Shown: in pieces, positions 1 through 11,819 of the stretch | Layout: every line of letters begins with the position of its first letter | How positions within the stretch are numbered: position 1 is the stretch's first letter | Source: Albugo candida | Lineage: Eukaryota > Oomycota > Peronosporomycetes > Albuginales > Albuginaceae | Length of the DNA: 64,000 bases | Assembly (NCBI GenBank): GCA_905220665.1 | Contig: CAJNAR010000196.1 | Coordinates: forward strand, 23,379 to 87,378 | Direction: 5' to 3' | Notes under the pieces: model-generated | Told to the model about the DNA's origin: nothing | The model's database searches: none | The model's input: only the letters and a program-made list of their open reading frames with translations | Position numbers and translations under genes: made by a program

Positions 1-420
1 ACGTCATCGGCAAATACATTGACATCGATACTTGGCGTGTATATATGGACTTGATGGAAGACGTTTCCAGTACTGCTTCCAGGTAGAACGCGATCAGTAT
101 CGGCAAAAGTGCAACTTCTTGTGATGCTTTTTGATCATTGACGGTTTCTGACTGATGGCTGTCACGAAGGCAAAGAGTAGTGGTGTCTCAATAAAAAGCG
201 TGTTGATGAGCCAAACTACATCGTACTGCTCTTTAACAACGTCGTGGATCACTGGATAAGATCATCTGGTAGAAGCTCGGCTAAAGTAGCACTATTCCTC
301 CGGATTGAATATGTGTAGGCACTCATTTCGGATGACGTTTCTTTTTTCCGATCGGTCAGTAGCCATTAACTCAAATTTGCAGTCCAACTACACAACACTT
401 TTATAGAATCCTAATGTCGG
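1..420. other. No recognisable feature
   Basis: Only short unsupported reading frames occur here. The adjacent 426-785 minus-strand frame (119 codons) shows no family motif I recognise and is not called as a gene. Confidence 0.4.
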
Positions 421-989
421 CAAGACTATGGTGAAGTTACCACATGTCTTATCCGGATACTAGTTCTCATTGGATCATTGCGGTAACCAAAATGGGCGGT
501 GTACGATCCACCTAGGGAACTTTCAATTGTACGCTTGCCATCAAAATACGAAAAACAAAGTCGGTTAATCGATATCAAACTCCATAGTTGGTAAAGAACA
601 AGATTGACGATGAGGTTCAATTGAAAGCGAATCACTTGAGTAACGTGGTCTTGATTCCATTTGCTTTGCCCGCGAAAAAGGTAAATAAATGGCGCTCGAC
701 AGTAACGTGAATTGATTGAGCAAAGTTTGATAGTATGCCGTGGAGAGCTTGATCGTTTCGAATGTTTATGATCCTTGCGCTTCAACTAGGTAAGTCTTCG
801 TGCGAGAATTGGAATAAACACTCGTGAAATAATTATGTTTTCCTGATGACAGATGCAAACTTTAACACAAATGAAGTACATCATTTCTCAGTATAACATA
901 TTTTCCATGTTGATTGCAAAGGCATCTAAACCGGTAATTCAACAGAAAGTGAAAGAATCATCTGTGTGTAATAGCAAAATGTAATACAA

Positions 990-2525
990 GGTGAGCTAAG
1001 TAGTGCCATAAACACCATGCGCCCAGGTAGGGTATAAGAATACAGTCAGAACGCTCCGTATTGTCTCGAGCTTTCCTCCAAAAGCCTGCTGATGAACAAA
1101 ATGCAGTATGTACCTTATGCGATACACCATATTTATACTATTAGCCAGAATAAATTTGATCGAGCCCAAGTAAAATTGACTCATGAGAAGGTAGGCAAGA
1201 ATGGCATAGAGTATAGAGAAGGCGCTCACTCAGCACCATAAACCTTGTGGGATGCCAATGGAGTGCACAAAAGCTTCCGAGACTTTATTTACTCCCAAAC
1301 CAGATGTAAACGCAATACACTGACAAGGCATTCGATATGTTGTCATGTGCTTTTCCGCTTCAAAGCAGAACAAGTAGAAGAGTCTTTGTATACAAAGAAC
1401 CAAACCAGGTAAATATCAATCCACTGACGTTCATAAATCGCATCAGATTCCAAAAAAAGCTTGATCGAATCCAATGAGACCCGCTGATTTATTTTGATTG
1501 CCTCATGACCGATAACTGAATTGCTGATAATGGCTCGAGTGGCTTCTTCCACTAGGAACAAGACCAGCCGATGGACCAAACTACCTAAATCGGAGACAAT
1601 TCTGTATATTCCCATCATCTCAAATGATGCAGAGCAAGCCAGGAGTCATTTATCACCTTCCGTGACCAGATATTTCGTAACGCTTTAAACCCAGAGCGGG
1701 TACAATAATTTCATGAACGCTCTATCGAAGGAAAAGCTTGTTTGTAACTTATTTCAGTCAGAATGAGTGCCTAGAGTGTCACGTCTTGAAAGCAGCTACT
1801 AAGCATCAAGCCGAGTGTACAGCCAATTTAGCCCATCCATACGCATAAGGACACAGATCGAATACAAAAAAAGCGTATTGCAGAATTATCTGACATATAA
1901 AACCAAAACCTTGCGCTAAAACGTTTCAAGATACGTATAGGCTGCAAATGAGCAAAAAGATACATGATTTCGTCAACCGCATCTAGTATGGCCGCAACAC
2001 AATACATTGAGAACACAACGCGGTACTCAGTAATCGATTTCGAATGACCCAAGTCGAATGACTGCCGGTCTGCGTAGGTTGTTGCAAGATTTGGAGAAAT
2101 CCATACGTGAAGCAAAAGTGGAAAGGTGGAAAGCCAACATGAAAGTGTCGATATCCCCGCAAGATTCACGTAGTATTTTCCTTCCTTATTGCTCCATCAC
2201 TAAAAATCTCTAGCGAGGGAAGTCAAAGATACGAAAGAATAAAGACGTCGCGAAAGAGGAAAATTTTGGCCAGTACGAGTTCTAATTGGATTGTAGCGGT
2301 TTCTGTACCTTCGGTCGAAGTTTACGCATCACAAAAGTACTGAACATAAACGTCACAAACTTCTGAGCAAACAAATAAGAGCTTCTCCCGAAAACTCGTG
2401 ACGTTACTGAATTAACGGCCGCTGTGGATGCTTCACGCTTACATGTGCTTTTGCCATTCTGCATGATATGGTACGTATCGGTGCAATTCGGTAGAAATAC
2501 GGTATCTGTAGATAAAGGCAAATCT
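990..2525 (-). pseudogene. RFT1: RFT1-like ER membrane protein, broken
   Basis: RFT1 is a polytopic ER membrane protein needed for dolichol-linked oligosaccharide supply in N-glycosylation. Pieces appear in the right order on the minus strand. The N-terminal block near 2290-2400 reads SSYLFAQKFVTFMFSTFV and continues, after a frame change, as TIQLELVLAKIFLFRDVF near 2230-2300. A middle block at about 1900-2060 reads YRVVFSMYCVAAILDAVDE. The diagnostic block at 1535-1618 reads GIYRIVSDLGSLVHRLV followed by an EEA segment, matching the family's GVYDIVNNLGSLVARLIF region. The late block at 1080-1170 reads GSIKFILANSINMVYRIR, matching the GFILANCFNM region. No single frame spans the gene, and the first break has no splice signals, so frameshifts rather than introns explain it. 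The span fits the family length of roughly 540 residues. Family assignment is strong; the exact ends are uncertain. Confidence 0.82.
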
Positions 2526-2574
2526 GTCCGTGTTGCGGCAATATTCTTTTGACTAAGCCGAGTCTTTGTAGGCC

Positions 2575-2960
2575 TTGTCTTGCTTATGCGGCGAATTCGC
2601 CGGGCTGATATGTGCTATGAAGCCGGATGGCATGCGATTATTTTGCCTGACTTGTCCATATTTGTACCGAATGTGGACTCGCATTGAGAAACGCGTTAAG
2701 CTGCATCGAAAGCAAGTAGATGATACAATGGGTGGAGATGAAGCGTGGTATATCGAAGAGTAGACTGAAGGTGATACATGACACCTCTATATACATAAGG
2801 ATGCTGAAATTGTACTGCAGCTAGGCGTACACATTGCGAGCATGATCATCTTTACTTTGTGCAGATTCAGATCCGATCAGCCGATGAACCTTCCACCACT
2901 TTCTACAAAAGTGCTCAGTGCAAAAACCAATGGAACGATTGGATCATTGACTTTGATTGA
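2575..2960 (+). pseudogene. POLR3K: RNA polymerase III subunit RPC10/POLR3K-like, broken
   Basis: This is the small TFIIS/RPB9-like Pol III subunit with two zinc ribbons, about 108 residues in the family. The first ribbon reads MRLFCLTCPYLYR and leads into RKQVDDTMGGDEAW, the family's signature linker. A 50-bp intron fits exactly at 2771-2820 (GTGATA to CTGCAG). The second exon reads CEHDHLYFVQIQIRSADEP then FYKSAQCKNQWND, ending at a stop at 2958-2960. Defects: the expected start codon is TTG at 2575, the first zinc pair reads Cys-X-Cys rather than Cys-X2-Cys, there is a TAG at 2761 just before the intron, and one cysteine in each half of the C-terminal ribbon is replaced (Arg where the first CPxC Cys should be, Ser before AQC). 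The intact intron rules out a processed copy. It lies head-to-head with RFT1, only about 50 bp away. Confidence 0.88.
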
Positions 2961-3182
2961 TGAAAAAGTCAATCAACTAACCACAAATGATGTATGGTAT
3001 CTTGAAGTGTCGTTAGAGTGCTTTGTCCGCAATGCTGCAACGTATCTATTGCATTTCCATGAATTTTCGAATTGAAACGACACTGCTTCCATAGGATTCT
3101 GTGATACGCGTTGATTCTTTGTATCATGATCTACATAAGTCACTTCAAATTTAGCGATTCTGCCAGAACCATTGCGTCCATG

Positions 3183-3816
3183 CTAACCGTTCCGTCGATA
3201 TCGATTCAGTAACCGCTTGTCAGAGGTTTGGCGGTGAACACTTAGGTGACTAATTTTTACAAACACGCACTCTACGCATTGGATGACCCTTATCATCAAC
3301 TTCTCCCATATATGAGGGGTTGAGTAGTGCTGGATTACAAGTGAAATTTGTTTGGAATCGCGAATCAATTCAGCATCCAAATGATGCAATGCGACTATCG
3401 TAAGACCTCCGTAGGTACAAAGTCGATCATTCTCAGTGTTTCGAGAGGCAGAAGAAGCTTACGTGATTTGAATATGTGAAAGACTTGCTGCCGCGTATCA
3501 AGAATAATAATTGCAGCTCTCCATAATGCCATTTCAATGTTTCCAAGTCGTCAAAGATAATTACATTAAAAGAAATATCTCCATTTTCTACCTTAATGCA
3601 TTCGGAAATACTACGAAAGAGATCTCCGACATTCACATGCACTGCACTGAAGAAAAAATCCGAGTAAATGAGTTTCTGCTTGTTCTCCATCTGGGACAAT
3701 TGGACACACTGGAAAGCAAGGACGATGTTGAACAGAAGCAAGTGAGTCGCATTCACAGATTGTGCCCTCTTCCGGCCTACTGCTTCATAATGCTTTTTCG
3801 ATCTACCCACTGCCAA
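3183..3816 (-). pseudogene. Unidentified protein remnant, possibly Elongator ELP6/RecA-like
   Basis: Two minus-strand frames, 3433-3816 and 3183-3389, look like one disrupted gene. The upstream part has a Walker-B-like hydrophobic strand with acidic residues, FNVIIFDDLETLKWHYGE. The downstream part reads LTIVALHHLDAEL and later LMIRVIQCVECVFVKI. The order (DDLE near W and GE, then a strand ending in H-x-D, then a beta strand with RV) is loosely like Elongator subunit 6 ATPase-fold proteins, but I cannot confirm it. The plus-strand frame at 3511-3978 overlaps the same DNA and is the alternative reading; it has no motif I recognise. Confidence 0.22.
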
Positions 3817-4578
3817 GAATATAACACTATGTTCTTCAAGTGCAATTGTTGTACTTTCAAATGCTTTCTCGTGATATCCGGTGACTCAAACCTCCTTTCA
3901 AAAAAGCGCCATAAAATGATGGAAAACGAAATCCGCAGAAACTACAAGTATCTTGTTGTAGTACAATCTCTCCTCTAGGAACACATGCTGGTGCCAATGA
4001 TATACGCAGCACACTCAACGTGCATTCCGAATACATAAGCCATCGGATAAGGACATAAATGTGTTATTATGACGGCATTTCAGCTCACTTTTAAAATCGT
4101 TTGTCGTATTCTAGACTACTGATATATTGTGATGAATGCGCGAGGTATCGCCCAATGCTGTTGGTGTACAGTAAATAATGATGAGTACTAGTCGACGTTT
4201 ATCTTGATCTTATCTGACCACGGGGCTTGACTATCTTAGTCGATGGCGCATGGATAAGAATACGATATAGGTCTTGTCGATGACTGATCATCCATTAAAA
4301 ACTATGGCTCACACGTACAATATCGTCAAAATAGATATACAACAAGAGGATACATGCGAACTTGACTTTTTGGCTGCTCAAGCATGGCGTTAAACGTTCA
4401 GAATACGTGATTGGACGACTTGAGCGTTGTACCAGCATAAAATGCTCCATAGACGCATTACTTGTGCTGCTCAAAATTGCGAAAAGCTTTGAAGTATCCA
4501 AACACCAGCAGCATTCAAGCTCTGTTCACGGCTTCCGCCAAAATAACATGTAATAGAGCAAGCTGCTCTTGAAACAAT

Positions 4579-7500
4579 CTACCATCGATCAAGAAGTCTT
4601 TGTATCTGCACTGGACTAAATTGCAGCAGTGTCAATCGTCTCATCAAGAACGGATTGATAAGCCCCTGCCTTGATGATCCGAACAAGGGCGTCATATTTG
4701 TGCGAAGTCGTGGAATCATAATTGCCATTCTGACTGCAATTGAGTTTAGATTCAGCTTTTCCGCCATTGTTGTTTCCCACGAAATTTCTTGATCGATAAG
4801 AGCTTTTCAATACGTCGGACAAGAACAATGATATTGGGAATATCAATTCTCCCAGCAAAAGGGCAAGTTCGAAGCAATTGAACTACGTCTTCAAGTACGT
4901 GCTGAGCCCTTTTGCATTGTATCCGTTAAGGGCTAACGTTAACAGCTATTTCTCCTCATCACTTCCAAAATCAAACTGAATCTCCTCGGACCCCTTCTTG
5001 CACATTGATAACAAACTTGTAAGTGGAGAGCGCAAGGTTGCTTCCCAAAACGTGAACGCGTCAGGTATTGTTTGAACTATTGATTTTCCACTCAACGCCA
5101 CAAGAAGTGATAGTAACTGTTAGAACATTCTCTTTTCTGTCAAAAGTTTCAGAGTTCGATACCACAAGCCAGCGTTATAGATATCAAGGTCTAGCATAGC
5201 ATACGATGCACAATTCAGCGCCCAAGCCACTATAGCACCATTTTCCTCGTCCCGACGTAACAAGCTTTCGACATTAATCGTCTTGTCTATTTTGACGTAA
5301 GACTGTGAATGGATTGGGACACGCTGCTCTTCCAGAACGATCATGTACCGGCCATATCGCACAAACGTTTCCATTCGACAAGTATATAAATCATATTAGT
5401 CCAAGCAGAAAACTTTGCTCTCATTCCCACTGACCGAATTTTTGTGTATAACAAAAGAATTCTTGCATCTCGCATTTAGGACGGGAAGTGACTCCGGCTT
5501 GAGCGTGTGTTTCCTTGAAAAAGTTGCGAAAGATATTCAGAAATTTTAACCAGTTCCGCATTATTTGACTCCGCATTCGAGCCCAGCCCGTCTTCATCTT
5601 TCGCTACCCACGATATGATCGAGTGTATTTCTCAACAAGCTCCTCGTCTTGATCGTCATATTCTTCATCAGCTAAAGGTGTGAAGATATTTGGCTCTTTG
5701 TCATATAAGCCAATGAAGGAGGCTTCCGAGTAATCCCAAGCGGTTTTGCACACTCGTACTGCATCTTCTATGAGCCACAGCTGGACAAGGTGAAGCCAGA
5801 GTTTCTCATTGGCAAGTATCTAGGTTGACATCACCGATGCGATGAAGCATACTGCTTTGTTCAATGGCGTGGAATAAGTTCAAATATTGCCAAGAGAATT
5901 CCACAAATAAGATTCTGGTTTATCGATCCATCTCCTCACGTCGTTCATAAGATTGGGTATTATCGCATTGAGTTTTCGTGTTTCCAGTTTTTTTATGAGA
6001 GTCTTAATCTCCTAAAAGATAACCTCAATCTTCAATCGTCCTAATTGAAATTTACTGGCAAAAGTTGTTTCCTTGGAATCTCCAGACTTGATGATACTGA
6101 TTTCGGTTGCTTCGAATATGTTAACCGCAAAATTTAAGGCCTTCAACTTTTCAACACCATTTGCCAATTGCTCTACTAGCCACTGTGCTGCAGACGCTCC
6201 CGCGATTGGGGATACAGAATTGACCAAGATCTTTTCAAAGCGAGCAACATTCCACCGTCAGTTTTTTTCAGTACCAGTGGAAGAAAGCTGTGCCGGTTTG
6301 ACAATATCTGCAACAAGACTATGTTCAATTTGTCCGTGTCGACTTGTAATAGGACACCTATTGCCGCAATAAGTTCGACATTTTTTTCCTTCGCATTGGA
6401 ACCAAGTACGTTGCAGGGTTCCACCATCAGCTTGTGAAAGTTGATTGTAAGTAATTGTTCTTTGGATTTTGCTTTGGGCTGCAGCTTGAAGAGGCGTAGT
6501 ACCTGGAGTTGAATAGCGAATTCCGCTTGATTCGAGCAAGGCATTCGGTCTAATAAAAGCTAATCGATGAATTCAAGTTGGCTATAATCCAGTCCAGACA
6601 CATTGTGAATGACAGTTTATAGAACATGTTGTAGATACTCCGCATGGGTATCGTCGAGCACACCTACGATAAGAGATTGATAATCATCTCTCGTTCGATT
6701 GGGTAAGAGTAACAGTTCTTCCACATACACTAGAAGAGGTTAATTATCATCGATATGATATTGTCGTGTAAACTCAAGCACTGTGAGTAGATCCAAGTTT
6801 CTTTTCGTCATCAATTCAGGAATGAGCCGTTTTATATACTCAATATCTCTTTTCTCAATCAGGTAAGCTTTTGGCTCACAATTGATTCCAAGAAGGCTAA
6901 AACACTGCCACCATCTCGCGTTTGCCTCTAAATCAACACAATTTTTAAAAAGCGAAATTGTTGCTATGCTCTTGCAGCATCCGACCCAATGATTGCAAGC
7001 TAGAAACCCATTTCAGAAGCGTTACTGTATCTTCCTGCCACAAAATCTGTACCTGTTGGAATCCTGTGTAGTCTTTGACCACGTTTTCCTTTGGTGATTT
7101 GAGATCTGAAACCATCGAAAGCATCGCAATGTTCCATTGTGAGCATTAAGTTATAGAAACAAGCATTCACACCAGCAACTGACAAGGAATTGAACTGCAG
7201 AACTTACCTCAGCGACAAAAAGTGATGAATTCGCTCAGATTGGAATACTGTCGAGAATAGCCTCCTTTTCTCTGAATAAAGCACAGCTTGAGCTTCTCTT
7301 GGAACAATCTGCATACTCAAGCTGACGCGCAGAGCTAGCAGATGTGAACTTTGTCCCAGTAAGAAGGAGGCGAGTCGTTTAGATGGAAGCAGATCAGCTA
7401 ATGTGACTGACTGAAGAGAAAAGTCTGCTGAGTCCTTATTCGGTTCTTGCTCGTGAACGACCTGTCATACTGCTTCGTCAGAAATATTTTGCGCTCTTAG

Positions 7501-8061
7501 ATCGTATATGTGTCGTCTCAAAAACAATGAGTGTACAAACGCATGTAGAATGGCACAGTTCCTGCCGTCGTGTTCATTGTCTCACATTGCAAGATACTAC
7601 CGACGAGAACAGCATTTATGTACAGAAGAATGCATTCGGCTAGGGAATGAATCTCACAAACACATGCGGTATAAGTCAGCACTTCCCTTAAATATAGCGC
7701 GGTGCCTAATTGTGGATCGGCTGAATCTGTAACTTGATTCAATGTCTGACGTCAAGGTGTTGAGGGAGCTTATGCACACAATGAGCTTCAGGTGCGAAGA
7801 TCATATAAGCGATTTGTTGGAGAGCTGATGTAGATTCTTTCAATACTTTTTGTGCGTAAGTGGCGTACCTCGCTCCCGTGCTGAATTCCCATTCCATGAT
7901 ACGTTTAAGGTGACCATATTACGAAAGAGCAAAAATAATTCTCTCGAATACTGAAGCGCTTGCCCGATGAACCCACTCTGTGCAGCGTGCTTAGCAATCA
8001 ACGTATCATAATAATGTGATTCCAGCCCAGGTGAAAGCTGCACTATTCGTTCATCCATCAT
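4579..8061 (-). pseudogene. Large helical-solenoid protein remnant (possibly Rod/KNTC1-like)
   Basis: Across about 3.5 kb the minus strand gives a series of helical fragments in changing frames. The most informative part, about 6540-6950, reads LEANARWWQCFSLLGINCE, then RDIEYIKRLIPELMTKRNLD, then LLTVLEFTRQYHIDDN, a stop, PLLVYVEELLL, and GLDYSQLEFID. This layout of alternating helices with a late DY-x-x-LEFI box resembles the C-terminal region of the kinetochore RZZ subunit Rod/KNTC1, but the resemblance is from memory and weak. Other pieces are 7840-8061 (YYDTLIAKHAAQSGFIGQAL), 7000-7185, 6012-6544 and 5120-5374 (ALNCASYAMLDLDIYNAG). Multiple stops and frame changes show it is broken. Other large HEAT/solenoid proteins remain possible. 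Confidence 0.35.
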
Positions 8062-8429
8062 TGCATCACTTCAGGAGATACGATTCGTTGTCCTTTGTGC
8101 TTCATCATGATCAACAGCTTTTGTCGCTTTGACGTGTGAGCGTTTTGGTCATGTTCCAGTCTGGTGCGACATTCTTCTTTTCCCGTTTCCAAGATGCGTA
8201 CAAGTTTCGCTTGGATCACCTTTCTGTTCCGTTTCATGTGTCATTTCTATTTGCGATTCTCGCGTTTAGTGTCCACCGCACAGCTTGATGCCGCGATGTC
8301 AACAAAGATTTGGTAATTTGAGTGGGTTCTTTCCAAGTGTGATTAGCCGAACATTGATTTCGCGAACAGATATCGCAATCTGCAGCAATTCTACTTGTTG
8401 ACCGTGCCAAGGAAGCTATGATCTAGCTG

Positions 8430-9700
8430 ATAAGAAAAAGGATGATATGGAGGCAAATGCTTCGATAAAGAAGTCTCGACGAGAAAAGTCGCTTTCCAAG
8501 GCAAGCAGCACTACAACTTGAGCTTAATCTCAAATGTGATGTATATAACGTAGTCGATTCTATCGGACATAAAGAAGCAATGTCAGACTGTGGAAGAGAA
8601 GATTATCGATCGATTGCAGTCATTTGCGAAAGATGTTGATGATCGGATAGATATAAAATCCTCAGATACCTTAAAGTTCCACAGCGTCTTCAGACAGAAT
8701 AAGAAAGAGGGTTTGTACAGCCTTGTGCGTACGATAGCTCAAACGAATGTCGAGCTTATCAACTTACAACGACATGTGACTGAATATGAACATCAAAACG
8801 GAGTTGGTAATCGTAAAACAGCTGAATGGATGGCAACGTACATCCATCACAAGTTCCAACAATGGTTATAAGAAAAGTGACTTTTCATTGGAAGATGAAG
8901 GAAATTTTTTTGTGGAGGCTGAAGAACGTCAGCTTGAAAAGAGCATTGAAAAAATGGCTCTTGCGTATTCACAATCTGATAGAAAAGCAGTACGATTGGT
9001 ACAACCTAACTTTGTTACAAATCGCGAGATAAAGGCTTTAGAAGGAGAGCTTCCGTCGGATCAAAGGCCTGAGAATATCCAATTCGAGCGGTGAGACATC
9101 CAAGGTGGAAAGGGACGATTTACATGTGCGTACAACCACAACACAGACTGATTCAACGACTTCAAAAACTGAAGAAAAGAGGACCAAGGCGCTCCACCAA
9201 GTAGAAGATATAGAAGCATTTATCTCATCGGAAAGGAAACTGGTGGCGGAGAATTTCGAGAAACGTCTCAGCGAAAAACTTAATGATCATCAGCAAATCA
9301 TCGATGTAAAATTGAGCACAAATCAACAAGTTATCGAAGAAAAATAGTAACAGTGCAACGAGCTATGGAGGCGAAAGTGAGAAGCTATCAACAAACTGTC
9401 GAAATTTTTTTAGCCTTCTCGAACATGCATTAAGAGAAGCAGAATCGATGAAAAGCACTTTACCAAGACGTGTGCAACAATTGTGCCTGACACCGAACGA
9501 GACAAGCACTTTGATATGCAGTTTTGTAAGCTCAGAGAGCGAATGAAATCGCTCGAGGATGATTTGAATGACATCAAAGGGCCCTTATCGACGATGATCA
9601 TCAATCCAGGTGAGGAGAATGCGATATTGATGGAGGAGATTCAGCGGACTCAGGTGAAAATTGAGACATTTTTTCTAACATTTTTAGCCTTCCACTTTTT
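8430..9700 (+). pseudogene. Coiled-coil protein remnant, function unknown
   Basis: Plus-strand frames 8590-8871, 8786-9094, 9105-9347 and 9483-9660 follow each other and share a lysine/glutamate-rich, heptad-like composition. Examples are EEKIIDRLQSFAKDVDDR, LVAENFEKRLSEKLNDHQ and CKLRERMKSLEDDLNDIK. A basic lead-in (KKDDMEANASIKKSRREKS) lies just upstream near 8430-8500. Stops and frame switches separate the blocks, so no intact protein is encoded. The pattern fits a long dimeric coiled-coil structural or motor-associated protein, but no catalytic domain is visible and I do not recognise the family. It is transcribed away from the solenoid remnant to its left. Confidence 0.4.
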
Positions 9701-10282
9701 TGGTTCACAGCACCAATCACGTCAACCCATGCTACAATACAAGCATAGAACGGAATTACAGCATCCTACATTGTATAGGCCCCTTCGCCCAATGTCAGCA
9801 AATAATGGAAGATGATCTACTTCAGCGAGGGTCCAATCGGAGTCAAATACGCGACGGCAGGAAAGCATACCAGCGAGCTCCCATTCTCTTGTTTTACACG
9901 GCACAATGGATAACAGGACCAAAAGAAAGGATTCTACGTTGAATCTGATCAACTCACCGGAGCCTTCCCAGAAATCGACAGATAAAGTCGCAAAGTTCAG
10001 CATCCATAAAATGTAGCACTTCCATTCAATATAATATGGCCACATACAAATTTAGGATGGTAAGTATGAGACAGTGGAGCAAAAAGCTCAAGTCAAAGGT
10101 AAGGTTCCCCGACGCGCAATTGCTGCATGATATTGAACCCGCGTACCGCAGTTCAGCACGAAGAATATAGAAGCTGTCTCCAATGCCGTTGTCGTACCCG
10201 AAAATCACAAAAAGATTGAATCTATCGTCTCTCTCACCAATTTCTCGAATCCAAATCCGAGGAAAAATGGGCTATTTACTGA

Positions 10283-11010
10283 CAATATGCTATCCTATTG
10301 GTTGGTGAGGATGATTTTCCCTTTGCTCTCTCTTTATCGATTCATCTCGTACATGGTCTTAATCTCGAAACTCACTGTAAAAGATCTCATGTGCTTTGGG
10401 CAAGGGTGGCGAAAATCTTGTCGCAACATGCTATGATAATGAAGCGCAGCTAAAGGAAATATAACTTGGAGTCTTGGCAAACGTAAAAGCCATAAGAAAA
10501 GCTGGGATGACTCATCTTGGGATTTTTGTTTTGAGATAGTAACAAACGTGTGTGTGCTAGGCCACAATATTGTACAATGTTGATGCTACAAAATTGGACA
10601 AGGGTCTAATAAAGTGCAAGAAAAAGGCTTTTGATGCTGTCGTATTCAACTTTCCACATCTTGGTGGTGCTACAGATGAAGATGTTTGCAAGAACCAGCG
10701 TTTGATTCAGGAGTTTTTGCAGGCTTCAAGGTTGTTTCTGAACAAGAGAGGTTTTTGTCTACATCACCATGCGAAGCAATTCCGTTTACGATCGCAGGAA
10801 TGTTGTTGCTCAAGCCAAGCAATGTGGATTTCGATTAGAGCGGTAAGTACTCATTTGGTGCATCAGAGCGATTTATATCAAGACTTTTGTTCCCTCTTAG
10901 AAAGAAGACTTTTCAAGCAGTAACGTATGCTCATTATCAACCACAATGTACTTCTCCATCAGCAATGCGAAATTTAGCACCTTCTGCCATCGGAGCAAGC
11001 ATGATATATT
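10283..11010 (+). pseudogene. DUF2431/BMT5-like 25S rRNA uridine methyltransferase, broken
   Basis: The family (yeast Bmt5) methylates uridine N3 in large-subunit rRNA using a Rossmann fold. The SAM-binding opening ILLVGEDDFPFALSLS starts at 10292. After a frame change, GGENLVATCYDNEAQLKE (about 10410-10470) is the second signature, followed by NVKAIRKAG. Then come ILYNVDATKLDK (10570), FDAVVFNFPHLGG and the EFL-x-AS-x-LFLNKRG helix-strand. A second frame change leads to EVFVYITMRSNSVYDRRN and AKQCGFRLE. A 58-bp intron fits at 10843-10900 (GTAAGT to CTCTTAG). Breaks: at least two frameshifts, a TAA after QLKEI, and stops between KAG and the VDATKL block where a splice donor may have been lost. 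The family is clear; the protein cannot be made as written. Confidence 0.8.
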
Positions 11011-11293
11011 TAACGCTGATTCTTCATGTCTCCATAGCCAAGAACGAGATCAGGAGCTGAAAACGACATTCCCGACAAAGCTCAAACTTGATAAGATGCA
11101 TTGTGTGACATGTGGTACATCGTGCTCAAATTAGAAGAGATACAATGGACAGATCAACTTGGCAAAACATTCAAAACGCGTTCGGGAGACTAAAAAATAG
11201 CTAGTGTAGCGAGCTTCTCCTTCTACTTTTAGTAATATAGAAAAAAAGAAGTAAAATTCGGATTTCTGGTATTTCTCTCTAATCGTCAGATCG

Positions 11294-11800
11294 ATGTCAG
11301 CATCAGCCTCTCTTGGCACGCTCATAACCCCTCAAAAGGCCAAAGCACTACTAGATTCCTCTGTCTCTGCCAGAGTTCGTTTTGTGGATAGCTTATGGTC
11401 ATCAACCATTTGAGAAGAATCATCAAAAGTAGCTACTGACTTATCTTTTCAGGTATCTCCATAAAAATCGTAATGCAAAGGAGGAATTCCACAAGGAGCG
11501 TATTTCTAATGCAAAGTTCTTCGTCATCGCTTTACAACATGTTGCCCACTCGTAAGTCTGTTTGTTTCAGCGGACCATCACTGCCTTTAGAGCGCGTAAA
11601 TCTCCTTCTAGCATCAGCTTTCAAGAACCCGATGACCGACCTCGGAATCACTCAAGATGATATTTTGATCATACATGGAGGACATGATTGCTTCAGTCCA
11701 GCCCGATGCCGGTGGATGTTCAAATACTATGGACACGTCGATGTTCACATTCTCAATAGTACAATAAAATATAGTATTTCTCGCGATTTTATGTATTGAG
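11294..11800 (+). pseudogene. Mercaptopyruvate/thiosulfate sulfurtransferase (rhodanese), broken and truncated
   Basis: Rhodanese-family enzymes transfer sulfur from 3-mercaptopyruvate or thiosulfate. Exon 1 begins at ATG 11294 and ends at 11397 in VRFVDSLW. A 55-bp intron (11398-11452, ending CTTTTCAG) joins Trp directly to YLHKNRNAKEEFHKERISNA, the conserved WYLP..R.a..EF block. A small deletion near 11510 shifts frame before SSSSSLYNMLPT. A second 60-bp intron (11552-11611, GTAAGT to CCTTCTAG) leads into FKNPMTDLGITQDDILII and then FSPARCRWMFKYYGHVDVHI, matching the A-R-x-x-WMF-x-x-xGH core. Sequence after about 11760 no longer resembles the family, so the rest of domain 1 and all of domain 2 with the catalytic Cys loop are missing. 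It runs into the opposing minus-strand gene. Confidence 0.83.
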
Positions 11801-11819
11801 CGATGCATCTCTCGCACTT

